From positions 1 through 6,156 of the forward strand of contig CAYQDF010000163.1 of assembly GCA_964416175.1 (NCBI GenBank): a stretch of DNA of 6,156 bases, written 5' to 3'. The first letter of the stretch is position 1, and the number at the start of each line of letters is the position of its first letter. The translations under genes were made by a program, and so were the position numbers. The notes below the pieces were generated by a model. The model saw nothing but the letters and a program-made list of their open reading frames with translations, did not search any database and was not told where the DNA came from. This stretch comes from CAYQDF01 sp964416175. Its GTDB lineage: Bacteria; Chloroflexota; Anaerolineae; Anaerolineales; UBA4823. Shown piece by piece: positions 1 to 5,457 of this stretch.

Positions 1-205
1 CCATGTAAATGTTATTCCTCTCAATCCAACGCCCGGCTATGCAGGACAGGCAACTACCCAGGTACGAGCCAAAGCCTTTCGAGATGAACTGGTCCGACAC
101 GGCATCCCGTGTACCATTCGCATCAGACGCGGGATTGAGATCCAGGCTGGTTGTGGTCAACTGGCAATTAGAAATACGGATATTTCTGTGCTGAAATCAT
201 CTTAA
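1..205 (+). CDS. rlmN: RlmN, dual-specificity 23S rRNA/tRNA adenine-C2 methyltransferase (C-terminal fragment)
   Basis: This is the last 67 codons of a gene that begins before the window; the first complete codon is at 2 and the TAA stop at 203-205. The fragment opens with HVNVIPLNP and carries RRGIEIQAGCGQL, the C-terminal signature of the RlmN radical-SAM family. The Cys of GCGQL (codon 152-154) matches the conserved C-terminal cysteine (Cys355 in E. coli) that forms the methylene-bridged intermediate with the adenine. Family knowledge: RlmN methylates C2 of A2503 in 23S rRNA and A37 of some tRNAs, using SAM and a 4Fe-4S cluster, in the cytoplasm. The cluster-binding CxxxCxxC lies upstream of the window and cannot be checked. 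The next gene starts 15 bp downstream, so co-transcription is likely. Cfr, the C8-methylating relative, is the alternative but is less likely. Confidence 0.9.
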   Translation, partial: HVNVIPLNPTPGYAGQATTQVRAKAFRDELVRHGIPCTIRIRRGIEIQAGCGQLAIRNTDISVLKSS

Positions 206-207
206 CC

Positions 208-214
208 GAGGTGA
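208..214 (+). promoter_or_regulatory. Shine-Dalgarno GAGGTGA of the lipid kinase gene
   Basis: GAGGTGA ends 6 bases before the TTG at 221. The same frame carries a TGA stop at 212-214, so no earlier start is possible. The conserved NPYAG motif comes only 8 residues after the TTG, so a later start is unlikely. Together these fix the TTG start. Confidence 0.75.
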
Positions 215-220
215 GCTTAC

Positions 221-1117
221 TTGACAGCAAAGGTCATATTTAATCCATACGCAGGTCGATGGCTGGCGAGGGAAAAACTGGGAGAAGTGCATGCTGCACT
301 CGAGCAAACCGGGATCGAATACGAACTCGAGATGACTGAAGGTCCGGGTCACGGGATCGAATTGGCCTCCCGTTCGGTAAAAGCTGGTTATTCCCCCATA
401 ATCTCGGCAGGAGGGGATGGCAGTATCAACGAAGTCGTGAACGGGATGGTCGACTCTGTTGAAAACATGACAAATGTGCCGCTGGGAATTATCCCCTTAG
501 GGTCCGCCAATGACCTGGTCGACAACCTGAAGCTCCCAAGAGATATTAATCAGGCAGTGAAAATCATCGCAAACGGAAGTCCGCGTGCAATTGATTTATG
601 TCAGGTGAATCAAAGATATTTTGTAAATAATGCAGCCATCGGTCTGGAGCCGTATATAACATTAATCCAGCAGAGGATCACGCGCCTCAGGGGAAATTTC
701 CGTTATCTTACGGCGACTCTGCTCGGCGTGTTCGATAATCCGAAGTGGCTGATGGATCTTGAATGGGATAATGGGAGTTATTCCGGGCCGGCCACCCTGG
801 TGACGGTTGGAAATTCTCCGCGCACCGGTGGGCTATTTTACATGACACCTCATGCTGACCCTTTTGATGGGAAGCTCACTTTTGTTTATGGGTATATGGC
901 CACGCGGATAGAAATCCTGCGCCTGCTCCCCCGCACGTTGAAACCGGAAGCTGGCAGCTACGTAGAACATCCCGCCATCCACGAAATCTCCTCGACCTGG
1001 TTGAAAATCAGAACTTCTTCTCCCACGCCTGCCCATGCTGACGGGGAGATATTCTCAGAATCAGTCCAAGAATTGGAATATCGGGTATTTCCAGGAGGTA
1101 TCCAATTGTTGATGTGA
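221..1117 (+). CDS. Diacylglycerol kinase catalytic-domain lipid kinase (DagK/YegS/LCB5-like)
   Basis: The 298-residue product has the usual length and motif order of the bacterial DAGK_cat family. An N-terminal strand leads into NPYAGR (residues 8-13), followed by the nucleotide-binding GGDGS (64-68) with INEVVNG, then PLGSAND (92-98), and the C-terminal HADGE (272-276) in the beta-rich second domain. These proteins phosphorylate a lipid hydroxyl with ATP at the inner face of the membrane; substrates in the family include diacylglycerol, phosphatidylglycerol and sphingoid bases. The sequence does not reveal which applies here. There is no signal peptide or membrane helix, so it is probably a peripheral cytoplasmic protein. 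It starts with TTG behind a good ribosome site and lies 15 bp after rlmN and 10 bp before a methyltransferase, which suggests an operon. The family assignment is firm; the substrate is unknown. Confidence 0.92.
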   Translation: MTAKVIFNPYAGRWLAREKLGEVHAALEQTGIEYELEMTEGPGHGIELASRSVKAGYSPIISAGGDGSINEVVNGMVDSVENMTNVPLGIIPLGSANDLVDNLKLPRDINQAVKIIANGSPRAIDLCQVNQRYFVNNAAIGLEPYITLIQQRITRLRGNFRYLTATLLGVFDNPKWLMDLEWDNGSYSGPATLVTVGNSPRTGGLFYMTPHADPFDGKLTFVYGYMATRIEILRLLPRTLKPEAGSYVEHPAIHEISSTWLKIRTSSPTPAHADGEIFSESVQELEYRVFPGGIQLLM

Positions 1118-1119
1118 GG
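1116..1119 (+). promoter_or_regulatory. Shine-Dalgarno GAGG that favours the TTG 1128 start
   Basis: GAGG overlaps the stop codon of the lipid kinase gene (TGA 1115-1117). It is 8 bases from TTG 1128 but 14 from ATG 1134. The spacing favours TTG; the ATG two codons later remains possible and would change the protein by only two residues. Confidence 0.5.
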
Positions 1120-1127
1120 CTTTCATA

Positions 1128-1820
1128 TTGTCAATGAGCCGGGCTGGAGAAAAACCACTAACTCGACTGGCTGCCTGGGGGCTGGAAACCTTTTTTTATC
1201 TTCTTTATAACCAATTCGCCTGGACATACGATTGGGTTTCTTCTCTGCTCTCCTTAGGCCGATGGCAGACCTGGATCGAGTCTGTACTTCCCTACCTGAC
1301 GGACGATCATATCCTGGAACTTGGACACGGTCCTGGACATCTCTTGAGCAAGCTCTCGAAGCGCGGTGATCATGTGGTGGGGCTGGATGCCAGCTTCTTC
1401 ATGAGTAAGCTGGCTAAAAAGAATTTAATCAGGGATGGGATTGCTTATCAACTTGTGAGAGGGGACGCGGAATTATTGCCTTTTTCTGATTGTTCATTCT
1501 CGTTCGTTTATGCAACTTTCCCAAGTGAATACATTGCAGATCCACAGACACAAAGAGAGATCTGGCGTGTCCTGAGGCCAGGCGGCAGGCTCGTGGTGCT
1601 TCCAGGAGCGTGGATTACAGGAAAGGCGTTGCCGGACAGAATATTAAGGTGGATTTACAAAATCACGCGCCAGTCGTTGGACGAGAAAGAAATGGAAGCG
1701 GGTCTGGAGGACTATTTATTACTCAAGCGGGCAAAGGAAATTGGATTTCAGGTAGATGTGAAGTTCATAAATTTCGAGGCGAGCAAAGCTGTGATCATCC
1801 TGGCTGATAAGTCAGCATAA
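1128..1820 (+). CDS. Class I SAM-dependent methyltransferase (Methyltransf_11 type)
   Basis: The 230-residue protein has the Rossmann-fold methyltransferase motifs in order: SAM-binding ILELGHGPGHLL (glycine loop, residues 62-73), the acidic residue ending strand 2 in VVGLD (Asp87), GDAELLPF (112-119), the strand 4 region SFSFVYATF, and WRVLRPGGRLVVL (146-158). The N-terminal part (about 20-50) is aromatic-rich, with FAWTYDWVSSLLSLGRW, a style I recall from methyltransferases of Chloroflexota. It may contact the substrate or membrane but is not a clear membrane helix. The closest named relatives are UbiE/COQ5-like and phospholipid N-methyltransferases, but the substrate cannot be read from the sequence. 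The gene begins 10 bp after the lipid kinase, so a lipid substrate is an attractive guess, no more. A TTG start at 1128 is preferred on ribosome-site spacing. Confidence 0.9.
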   Translation: MSMSRAGEKPLTRLAAWGLETFFYLLYNQFAWTYDWVSSLLSLGRWQTWIESVLPYLTDDHILELGHGPGHLLSKLSKRGDHVVGLDASFFMSKLAKKNLIRDGIAYQLVRGDAELLPFSDCSFSFVYATFPSEYIADPQTQREIWRVLRPGGRLVVLPGAWITGKALPDRILRWIYKITRQSLDEKEMEAGLEDYLLLKRAKEIGFQVDVKFINFEASKAVIILADKSA

Positions 1821-1863
1821 TGTGGTCGTATCTGTGTGTGACATCGGAGTAAAATAGGATGTA

Positions 1864-2574
1864 ATGGAAGTTGTCGTTGGGATCTCGAAAATCAAGAAGT
1901 ATGCGACTTCCGAAAGCGGGGATACAGTCGAAGTTGTTGAAAGACCCAATGGGGGGCTATCGATTGTCCTCGCCGATGGACAGAGCTCAGGAAAAGGGGC
2001 GAAATGGATATCCACGCTCGTTGTCAGAAAGGTGATCACCCTGCTTGCCGAAGGTGTCCGCGATGGAGCGGCAGCGCGAGCGGCGTCAGATTCCCTCTAC
2101 ACAGAACGGGGAGGAAAAGTCTCCGCCACATTGAATATCCTCTCCGTGGATAACCAGACGCGCACTCTTGTGATCACCCGCAATAACCCGGCGGCGGTAC
2201 TCCTTACCATGCATGAGACAGTCATTTCGTTGGATGAACCCAGCATCCCAATTGGTTTGTACCGGGGGACCCGCCCGCTTATCACCGAAATACCTCTCGA
2301 ACCGGGTATCGCAACCGTGGTCTACACCGATGGGCTCATTCATGCTGGGTCCCGGTATGGAGAATCGATGGATGTACCAACGACCTTGCAGTCGTTGCTG
2401 GATGAAGAGGACCCTCATCCTCAATTTATCGCAGATTCTATTCTAAACCACGCTTTAAAACTCGATCGGGGACGTCCCGCAGATGACATAAGCCTGGTCG
2501 TGTTGCGAGTCACCAGCAAACAAGGCGATGATGTGCGTAGGATGTCTGTCCGGCTACCATTAGAATTGATCTGA
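1864..2574 (+). CDS. SpoIIE/RsbX-like PP2C-family serine/threonine phosphatase, single domain
   Basis: The 236-residue product is a stand-alone PP2C (SpoIIE-type) phosphatase domain. Visible motifs are SGDTVEVV (Asp20), LADGQSSGKGA (Asp38-Gly39, metal ligands), KVSATLNILSVD (85-96), the central VVYTDGLIHAG (Asp156-Gly157) and RPADDISLVVL (Asp207-Asp208). All expected acidic metal ligands of the two-manganese/magnesium centre are present, so it should be active. No PAS, GAF, HAMP, receiver or membrane segment is attached. The layout resembles RsbX, which dephosphorylates a partner-switch protein in the Bacillus stress pathway. Here the substrate is unknown, since no anti-sigma factor, STAS antagonist or kinase is in the window. 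ATG 1864 is the first possible start because an in-frame TAG lies at 1855-1857. The nearest ribosome site (AGGA, 1856-1859) is only 4 bases away, so initiation may be modest. Confidence 0.87.
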   Translation: MEVVVGISKIKKYATSESGDTVEVVERPNGGLSIVLADGQSSGKGAKWISTLVVRKVITLLAEGVRDGAAARAASDSLYTERGGKVSATLNILSVDNQTRTLVITRNNPAAVLLTMHETVISLDEPSIPIGLYRGTRPLITEIPLEPGIATVVYTDGLIHAGSRYGESMDVPTTLQSLLDEEDPHPQFIADSILNHALKLDRGRPADDISLVVLRVTSKQGDDVRRMSVRLPLELI

Positions 2575-2614
2575 GATTTTGCCCTGATTTCATTCGTTAG
2601 CAGGTAGTATATTC

Positions 2615-2974
2615 ATGCTGATCGGCGTGATCGGTCCTTGTTCTGCCGGAAAATCGACTTTGATCCAGGCCCTGGGAGATCATGGGTATTCAGCAAGACA
2701 TATCGCCCAGGAACATTCGTATGTTCCTGACATGTGGAGAAGGATCGTCAATCCAGATGTGCTCATCTACCTGGATGTGTCCTATGTTGTCTCTATGCGC
2801 CGCCGCCCCCTTGAAATGGATGAGAAGGAATTCTTCGAGGAGGTCAGCCGCTTATCACACGCCAGAGAACACGCAGATTTGTACTTGCACACCGATAACC
2901 TCACCCCGCAGGAAGTACTCGATCAGGTGCTAGGGTTTCTTAAAAATAGAGAAGCAACGAAGAGATGCAGATAA
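2615..2974 (+). CDS. Small P-loop NTPase/kinase-like protein of unknown function
   Basis: The 119-residue protein starts directly with a hydrophobic strand and a Walker A motif, GPCSAGKST (residues 7-15). A second strand leads into HIAQEHSYVPDMWRRI (29-44), then comes strand LIYLDVS (50-56), an arginine-rich MRRRP (61-65) where small kinases carry a lid, and DLYLHTDNLTPQEV, the usual last strand and helix of P-loop kinases such as adenylylsulfate or shikimate kinase. All core elements seem present, so this looks like a minimal intact protein rather than a truncated one, although most NMP-kinase-like enzymes have about 160-200 residues. The product is soluble, and its substrate is not recognisable. 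I recall similar short proteins with the QEHSYVPDMW segment in Chloroflexota but know of no assigned function. AGGT at 2602-2605 may serve as ribosome site. The gene lies 40 bp after the phosphatase and probably ends the left transcription unit. Confidence 0.8.
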   Translation: MLIGVIGPCSAGKSTLIQALGDHGYSARHIAQEHSYVPDMWRRIVNPDVLIYLDVSYVVSMRRRPLEMDEKEFFEEVSRLSHAREHADLYLHTDNLTPQEVLDQVLGFLKNREATKRCR

Positions 2975-2975
2975 T

Positions 2976-3004
2976 AAAAAAAATTGGGTTTACGCCGCCA
3001 ATTT
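2976..3004. terminator. Weak A/T-rich inverted repeat after the P-loop gene (possible terminator)
   Basis: AAATTGG (2981-2987) and CCAATTT (2998-3004) form a 7-bp stem with a 10-base loop just after the stop of the P-loop gene. Eight A residues (2976-2983) precede and run into the left arm. Read on the plus strand the right arm is not followed by a T run; only on the minus strand does a T run follow the hairpin, and no minus-strand gene ends here. The position suits the end of the left block, but the stem has only two G-C pairs. Confidence 0.25.
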
Positions 3005-3040
3005 CTTCTGAACTGCATAACTCCTAAACATATAAAGAAT

Positions 3041-3069
3041 TTTACAATCCATCGGATAGGGAGTATAAT
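3041..3069 (+). promoter_or_regulatory. Housekeeping (sigma70/SigA-type) promoter for secD-secF-LCP
   Basis: TTTACA (3041-3046) is separated by exactly 17 bp from a perfect TATAAT (3064-3069). An A/T-rich stretch lies directly upstream of the -35 box. Transcription would start near 3076, leaving a leader of about 48 bases before the TTG start of secD. This is the only strong promoter-like sequence I see in an intergenic stretch of the window, and it sits in the longest gap. Confidence 0.75.
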
Positions 3070-3079
3070 GCTCTCGCTC

Positions 3080-3096
3080 GCCAGCCAATGGCTGGT
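3080..3096 (+). promoter_or_regulatory. GC-rich hairpin in the secD leader
   Basis: CCAGCC (3081-3086) and GGCTGG (3090-3095) pair perfectly around the three bases AAT, and a G-T wobble at 3080/3096 can extend the stem. It begins a few bases after the predicted transcription start and is followed by TATTTGTTT. It could stabilise the 5' end of the mRNA or act as a weak attenuator; no function is shown. The stem also contains the ATG at 3088-3090, which would be a poor start site inside this structure. Confidence 0.45.
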
Positions 3097-3109
3097 ATTT
3101 GTTTGAATC

Positions 3110-3114
3110 GGAGG
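3110..3114 (+). promoter_or_regulatory. Shine-Dalgarno GGAGG that sets the secD start at TTG 3124
   Basis: GGAGG ends 9 bases before TTG 3124, which is in frame with the longer reading frame opening at ATG 3088. The upstream ATG has no ribosome site, would lie only about 12 bases from the predicted mRNA 5' end, and is inside a hairpin. TTG 3124 also puts the first membrane helix at about residue 7, as is usual for SecD. Confidence 0.7.
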
Positions 3115-3123
3115 TCTTTCCTA

Positions 3124-4512
3124 TTGAGCCGGCAATTACGGATGTTGCTCCTTATTTTGGTAATCGTCATCCTTGCAGTATGGATTGATCTGCCGGGCAA
3201 TTCCGGCATCCATATTGGTAGTTATAACCGGGCGATTGAAACACGACTTGGGTTGGATCTGCAGGGTGGCGTACAGGCCCTCCTCGAGGCCGATCTACCC
3301 GCCGGGGAATCAATCGATGCAGACAAGATGAGCACTGCCCGGACAATAGTTGAAAACCGCGTGAACGGCCTTGGTGTGAATGAAGCAACCGTTCAAATCG
3401 CCGGAGATCGCAGAATTGTTGTCGAGCTGCCTGGAATTGGAGATCCTGAAGCGGCCATCAAGACAATCCAGCAAACCGGTTTGCTTGAATTCGTAGACAT
3501 GGGGGACACTGCACTCCCTGAAGGGACTCGTGTCCAGACCGATTTTTCAGCTTCTGGGGCAGAAACGCAGGTCTCGCCTACGCCTGTCTCTCCAACACCG
3601 GAGGCATCCCCTACGCTTGAGGCATCTCCCAGCTCGGAACCGGTGCTCCACACTGTAATGACTGGTGAATTTCTAGACACGGTTGAAGTCGCACTTGATG
3701 ATCTTGGCAATTACGTCATTCAGTTTACACTTAAACCTGAAGGTGCGAGTACGTTTGCTGAGTACACGACCTCCCACGTAGATCAGATCCTCGGCATTGT
3801 CCTGGATAAAACCGTCATCTCCGCTCCCCGGATCGACGAACCCATTACGGAGGGCGAGGGGATTATCCGCGGCGCTTTCACCGCTGAGAGTGCGAACGCG
3901 CTGGCAGTCCAGTTAAGATACGGCTCTCTTCCGATCCCTCTCAAAGTAGTTGAGAGCCGGACTGTTGGACCTACCCTGGGGCAGGATTCGTTGAACAAAA
4001 GCCTGATTGCTCTGGCTGTGGGCTTTGCAATTGTGATCCTGTTCATGGGACTTTATTATCGTCTCCCCGGGATCATCGCCGACATCGCAATCCTCATCTA
4101 TGCCTTGATTACGTTTGCCCTCTTCAAATATATCCCGGTCACGTTAACTCTTCCGGGGATCGCGGGGTTCATGTTGAGTACGGGCAGCGCTCTCGACGCC
4201 AATATCTTAATCTTCGAAAGATTGAAAGAAGAGCTTCGAGCCGGAAGGCCTCTCATGCAGGCGGTCGATCTGGCCTGGAAACGCGCCTGGCCCTCAATCC
4301 GTGATTCGAATATCGCCACATTGATCACTTGCGCCATCCTTTATTGGTTCGGCAGTTCGTTTGGAGCAACGATTGTCAAGGGCTTCTCCGTCACGCTTGC
4401 GTTAGGTGTCAGCGTGAGCCTGTTTACAGCCCTGGTCGTCTCGAAGACATTCCTCACCCTGATTCTTGAGTTCTTCCAGGAAAGAAGCCAGGCGCGCTGG
4501 TTTGGAGTTTGA
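3124..4512 (+). CDS. secD: SecD, protein translocase subunit
   Basis: From TTG 3124 the product has 462 residues. (An ATG 36 bases upstream would give 474.) Layout: membrane helix 1 at about 7-24, LGLDLQGG (42-49), an extracytoplasmic P1 region, GPTLG (282-286) and five more helices in about 290-445, typical of SecD and the RND superfamily. The TM4 motif GSALDANILIFER (354-366) holds Asp358, the equivalent of the proton-path Asp519 of E. coli SecD. Usual relatives read GMAVDAN, so Ser for Met and Leu for Val are mild changes. Residues 151-173 form a Pro/Ser/Thr/Glu-rich linker inside P1. SecD works with SecF and SecYEG at the membrane, using the proton gradient to pull secreted proteins through in the late, ATP-independent stage. 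The gene has its own promoter and abuts secF with no gap. YajC is not in the window. Confidence 0.95.
   Translation: MSRQLRMLLLILVIVILAVWIDLPGNSGIHIGSYNRAIETRLGLDLQGGVQALLEADLPAGESIDADKMSTARTIVENRVNGLGVNEATVQIAGDRRIVVELPGIGDPEAAIKTIQQTGLLEFVDMGDTALPEGTRVQTDFSASGAETQVSPTPVSPTPEASPTLEASPSSEPVLHTVMTGEFLDTVEVALDDLGNYVIQFTLKPEGASTFAEYTTSHVDQILGIVLDKTVISAPRIDEPITEGEGIIRGAFTAESANALAVQLRYGSLPIPLKVVESRTVGPTLGQDSLNKSLIALAVGFAIVILFMGLYYRLPGIIADIAILIYALITFALFKYIPVTLTLPGIAGFMLSTGSALDANILIFERLKEELRAGRPLMQAVDLAWKRAWPSIRDSNIATLITCAILYWFGSSFGATIVKGFSVTLALGVSVSLFTALVVSKTFLTLILEFFQERSQARWFGV
3574..3642 (+). repeat. Low-complexity Pro/Ser/Thr linker repeat within secD
   Basis: Twenty-three codons encode imperfect repeats of SPTP, EASPTL and EASPSSEP (SecD residues 151-173). 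At the DNA level GAGGCATC recurs at 3601 and 3619. This is compatible with short in-frame duplications in a tolerant loop of the extracytoplasmic P1 domain. It is a flexible segment with no motif of its own. Confidence 0.7.
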
Positions 4513-5457
4513 ATGGTGCCCAAAATGATCAACATACTGGGTAAACGCTACATTTTCTTCACAATTTCACTGCTGATCATTATTCCTGGGCTGGTGCTCA
4601 CTGTGATTGGCGGCTTACGACTCTCTGTAGATTTCACCGGTGGAACACTGATTGAATTTGATTTGAATCCCGGCTCGCTCCCTGAACCAGCTCAGATCAT
4701 CGCGATCTACAATCAGCTGGGGATCGAAGATGTTCAGGTCCAGACGACGGGTGAAGAGACGATCCTTGCGAGGTCCTCCTTCCTGGATGATGAGACCAGG
4801 TCCGCATTGTTAGCTGCAGTTGGTGCTGAGTTCGGCCAATCACCCAACGTGCTTCGATTTGACAGTGTAGGACCTACAGTGGGTAGAGAAGTCGCCTCCC
4901 GTGCCGCGATTGCGGTGGGTGTCGCTGCCATTGTCGTTGTGATTTATATCACCTATGCCTTTCGCGGCATCCCGCATGCCCTCCGTTATGGGATTTGCGC
5001 GATAATTGCGATGATCCACGATGTTGCTCTCGTGATCAGTCTGGGAGCGATTGGAGGATATCTTTGGGGTTGGCAGATCGATGCGCTGTTCCTGACAGCA
5101 CTTTTGACCGTAATTGGTTTTTCTGTGCAAGATAAGATCGTCGTTTTCGACCGGATTCGGGAGAATTCGAATATATACAAAAAACTGCCATTCGAAACAC
5201 TCGTCAATCATTCGATCATTCAAACATTGCAGCGCTCGATCAACACGCAGCTGATGACCGTCGAGTTCATGCTCCTGGCCTTGGCTTTATTCGGTGGGGT
5301 TACCCTGCGGGAATTTGCGGTAATTCTCCTCGTCGGTTTATTCAGCGGAACCTATTCTTCGATCTTTATCGCGGCGCCCGTGCTTGTTGTTTGGGAAAAT
5401 CATGAGTGGAAGACCTGGTTCAGGCGGCGTAAAAGCGAAGAAGCAATTGCGTCATGA
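4513..5457 (+). CDS. secF: SecF, protein translocase subunit
   Basis: The 314-residue product has normal SecF length and order: membrane helix 1 (about 13-34), DFTGGT (40-45), an extracytoplasmic P4-like domain, VGPTVGRE (119-126), then five more helices. TM4 carries GFSVQDKIVVFDRIREN, whose Asp207 corresponds to Asp213 of E. coli SecF; Arg241 (QRSINT) corresponds to Arg247. Both are proton-relay residues and keep the 34-residue spacing. Lys208 follows Asp207 where most SecF proteins have Thr or Ser, which is unusual. The C-terminus is a short basic cytoplasmic tail (RRRK). SecF pairs with SecD to drive the last stage of protein export and recycle the translocon. The start follows the secD stop directly and has GGAG (4504-4507) 5 bases upstream inside the end of secD, so the two are translationally coupled. 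The last bases overlap the next gene as ATGA. Confidence 0.96.
   Translation: MVPKMINILGKRYIFFTISLLIIIPGLVLTVIGGLRLSVDFTGGTLIEFDLNPGSLPEPAQIIAIYNQLGIEDVQVQTTGEETILARSSFLDDETRSALLAAVGAEFGQSPNVLRFDSVGPTVGREVASRAAIAVGVAAIVVVIYITYAFRGIPHALRYGICAIIAMIHDVALVISLGAIGGYLWGWQIDALFLTALLTVIGFSVQDKIVVFDRIRENSNIYKKLPFETLVNHSIIQTLQRSINTQLMTVEFMLLALALFGGVTLREFAVILLVGLFSGTYSSIFIAAPVLVVWENHEWKTWFRRRKSEEAIAS

Noticed and set aside
9..194. Plus-strand 61-codon frame beginning ATG at 9
   Set aside because: It lies out of frame within the rlmN C-terminal coding region, which carries the recognisable GCGQL signature in another frame.
221..244. TTGACA at 221-226, a perfect -35 box
   Set aside because: It is the TTG start plus first codon of the lipid kinase. 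The best -10-like sequence (TTTAAT, 239-244) is only 12 bp away, too close for a promoter.
1821..1863. Possible promoter or terminator between methyltransferase and phosphatase genes
   Set aside because: I find no convincing -35/-10 pair and no stem with a T run in these 43 bases.
2086..2424. 112-codon minus-strand open frame
   Set aside because: It is antisense to the phosphatase, whose PP2C motifs run through the whole stretch, and its translation shows no recognisable domain.
2615..2974. P-loop gene as a broken or truncated larger kinase
   Set aside because: The core strands, Walker A, lid-like arginines and the final strand and helix all fall in one intact frame, so it looks complete although short.
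3088..3123. N-terminal extension of SecD from ATG 3088
   Set aside because: There is no ribosome site before this ATG, it is about 12 bases from the predicted mRNA start and within a hairpin. TTG 3124 with GGAGG is the better start.
4840..5223. 127-codon minus-strand open frame
   Set aside because: It is antisense to the conserved membrane part of secF, and its composition (many His, Arg and Asn) looks like a coding shadow.
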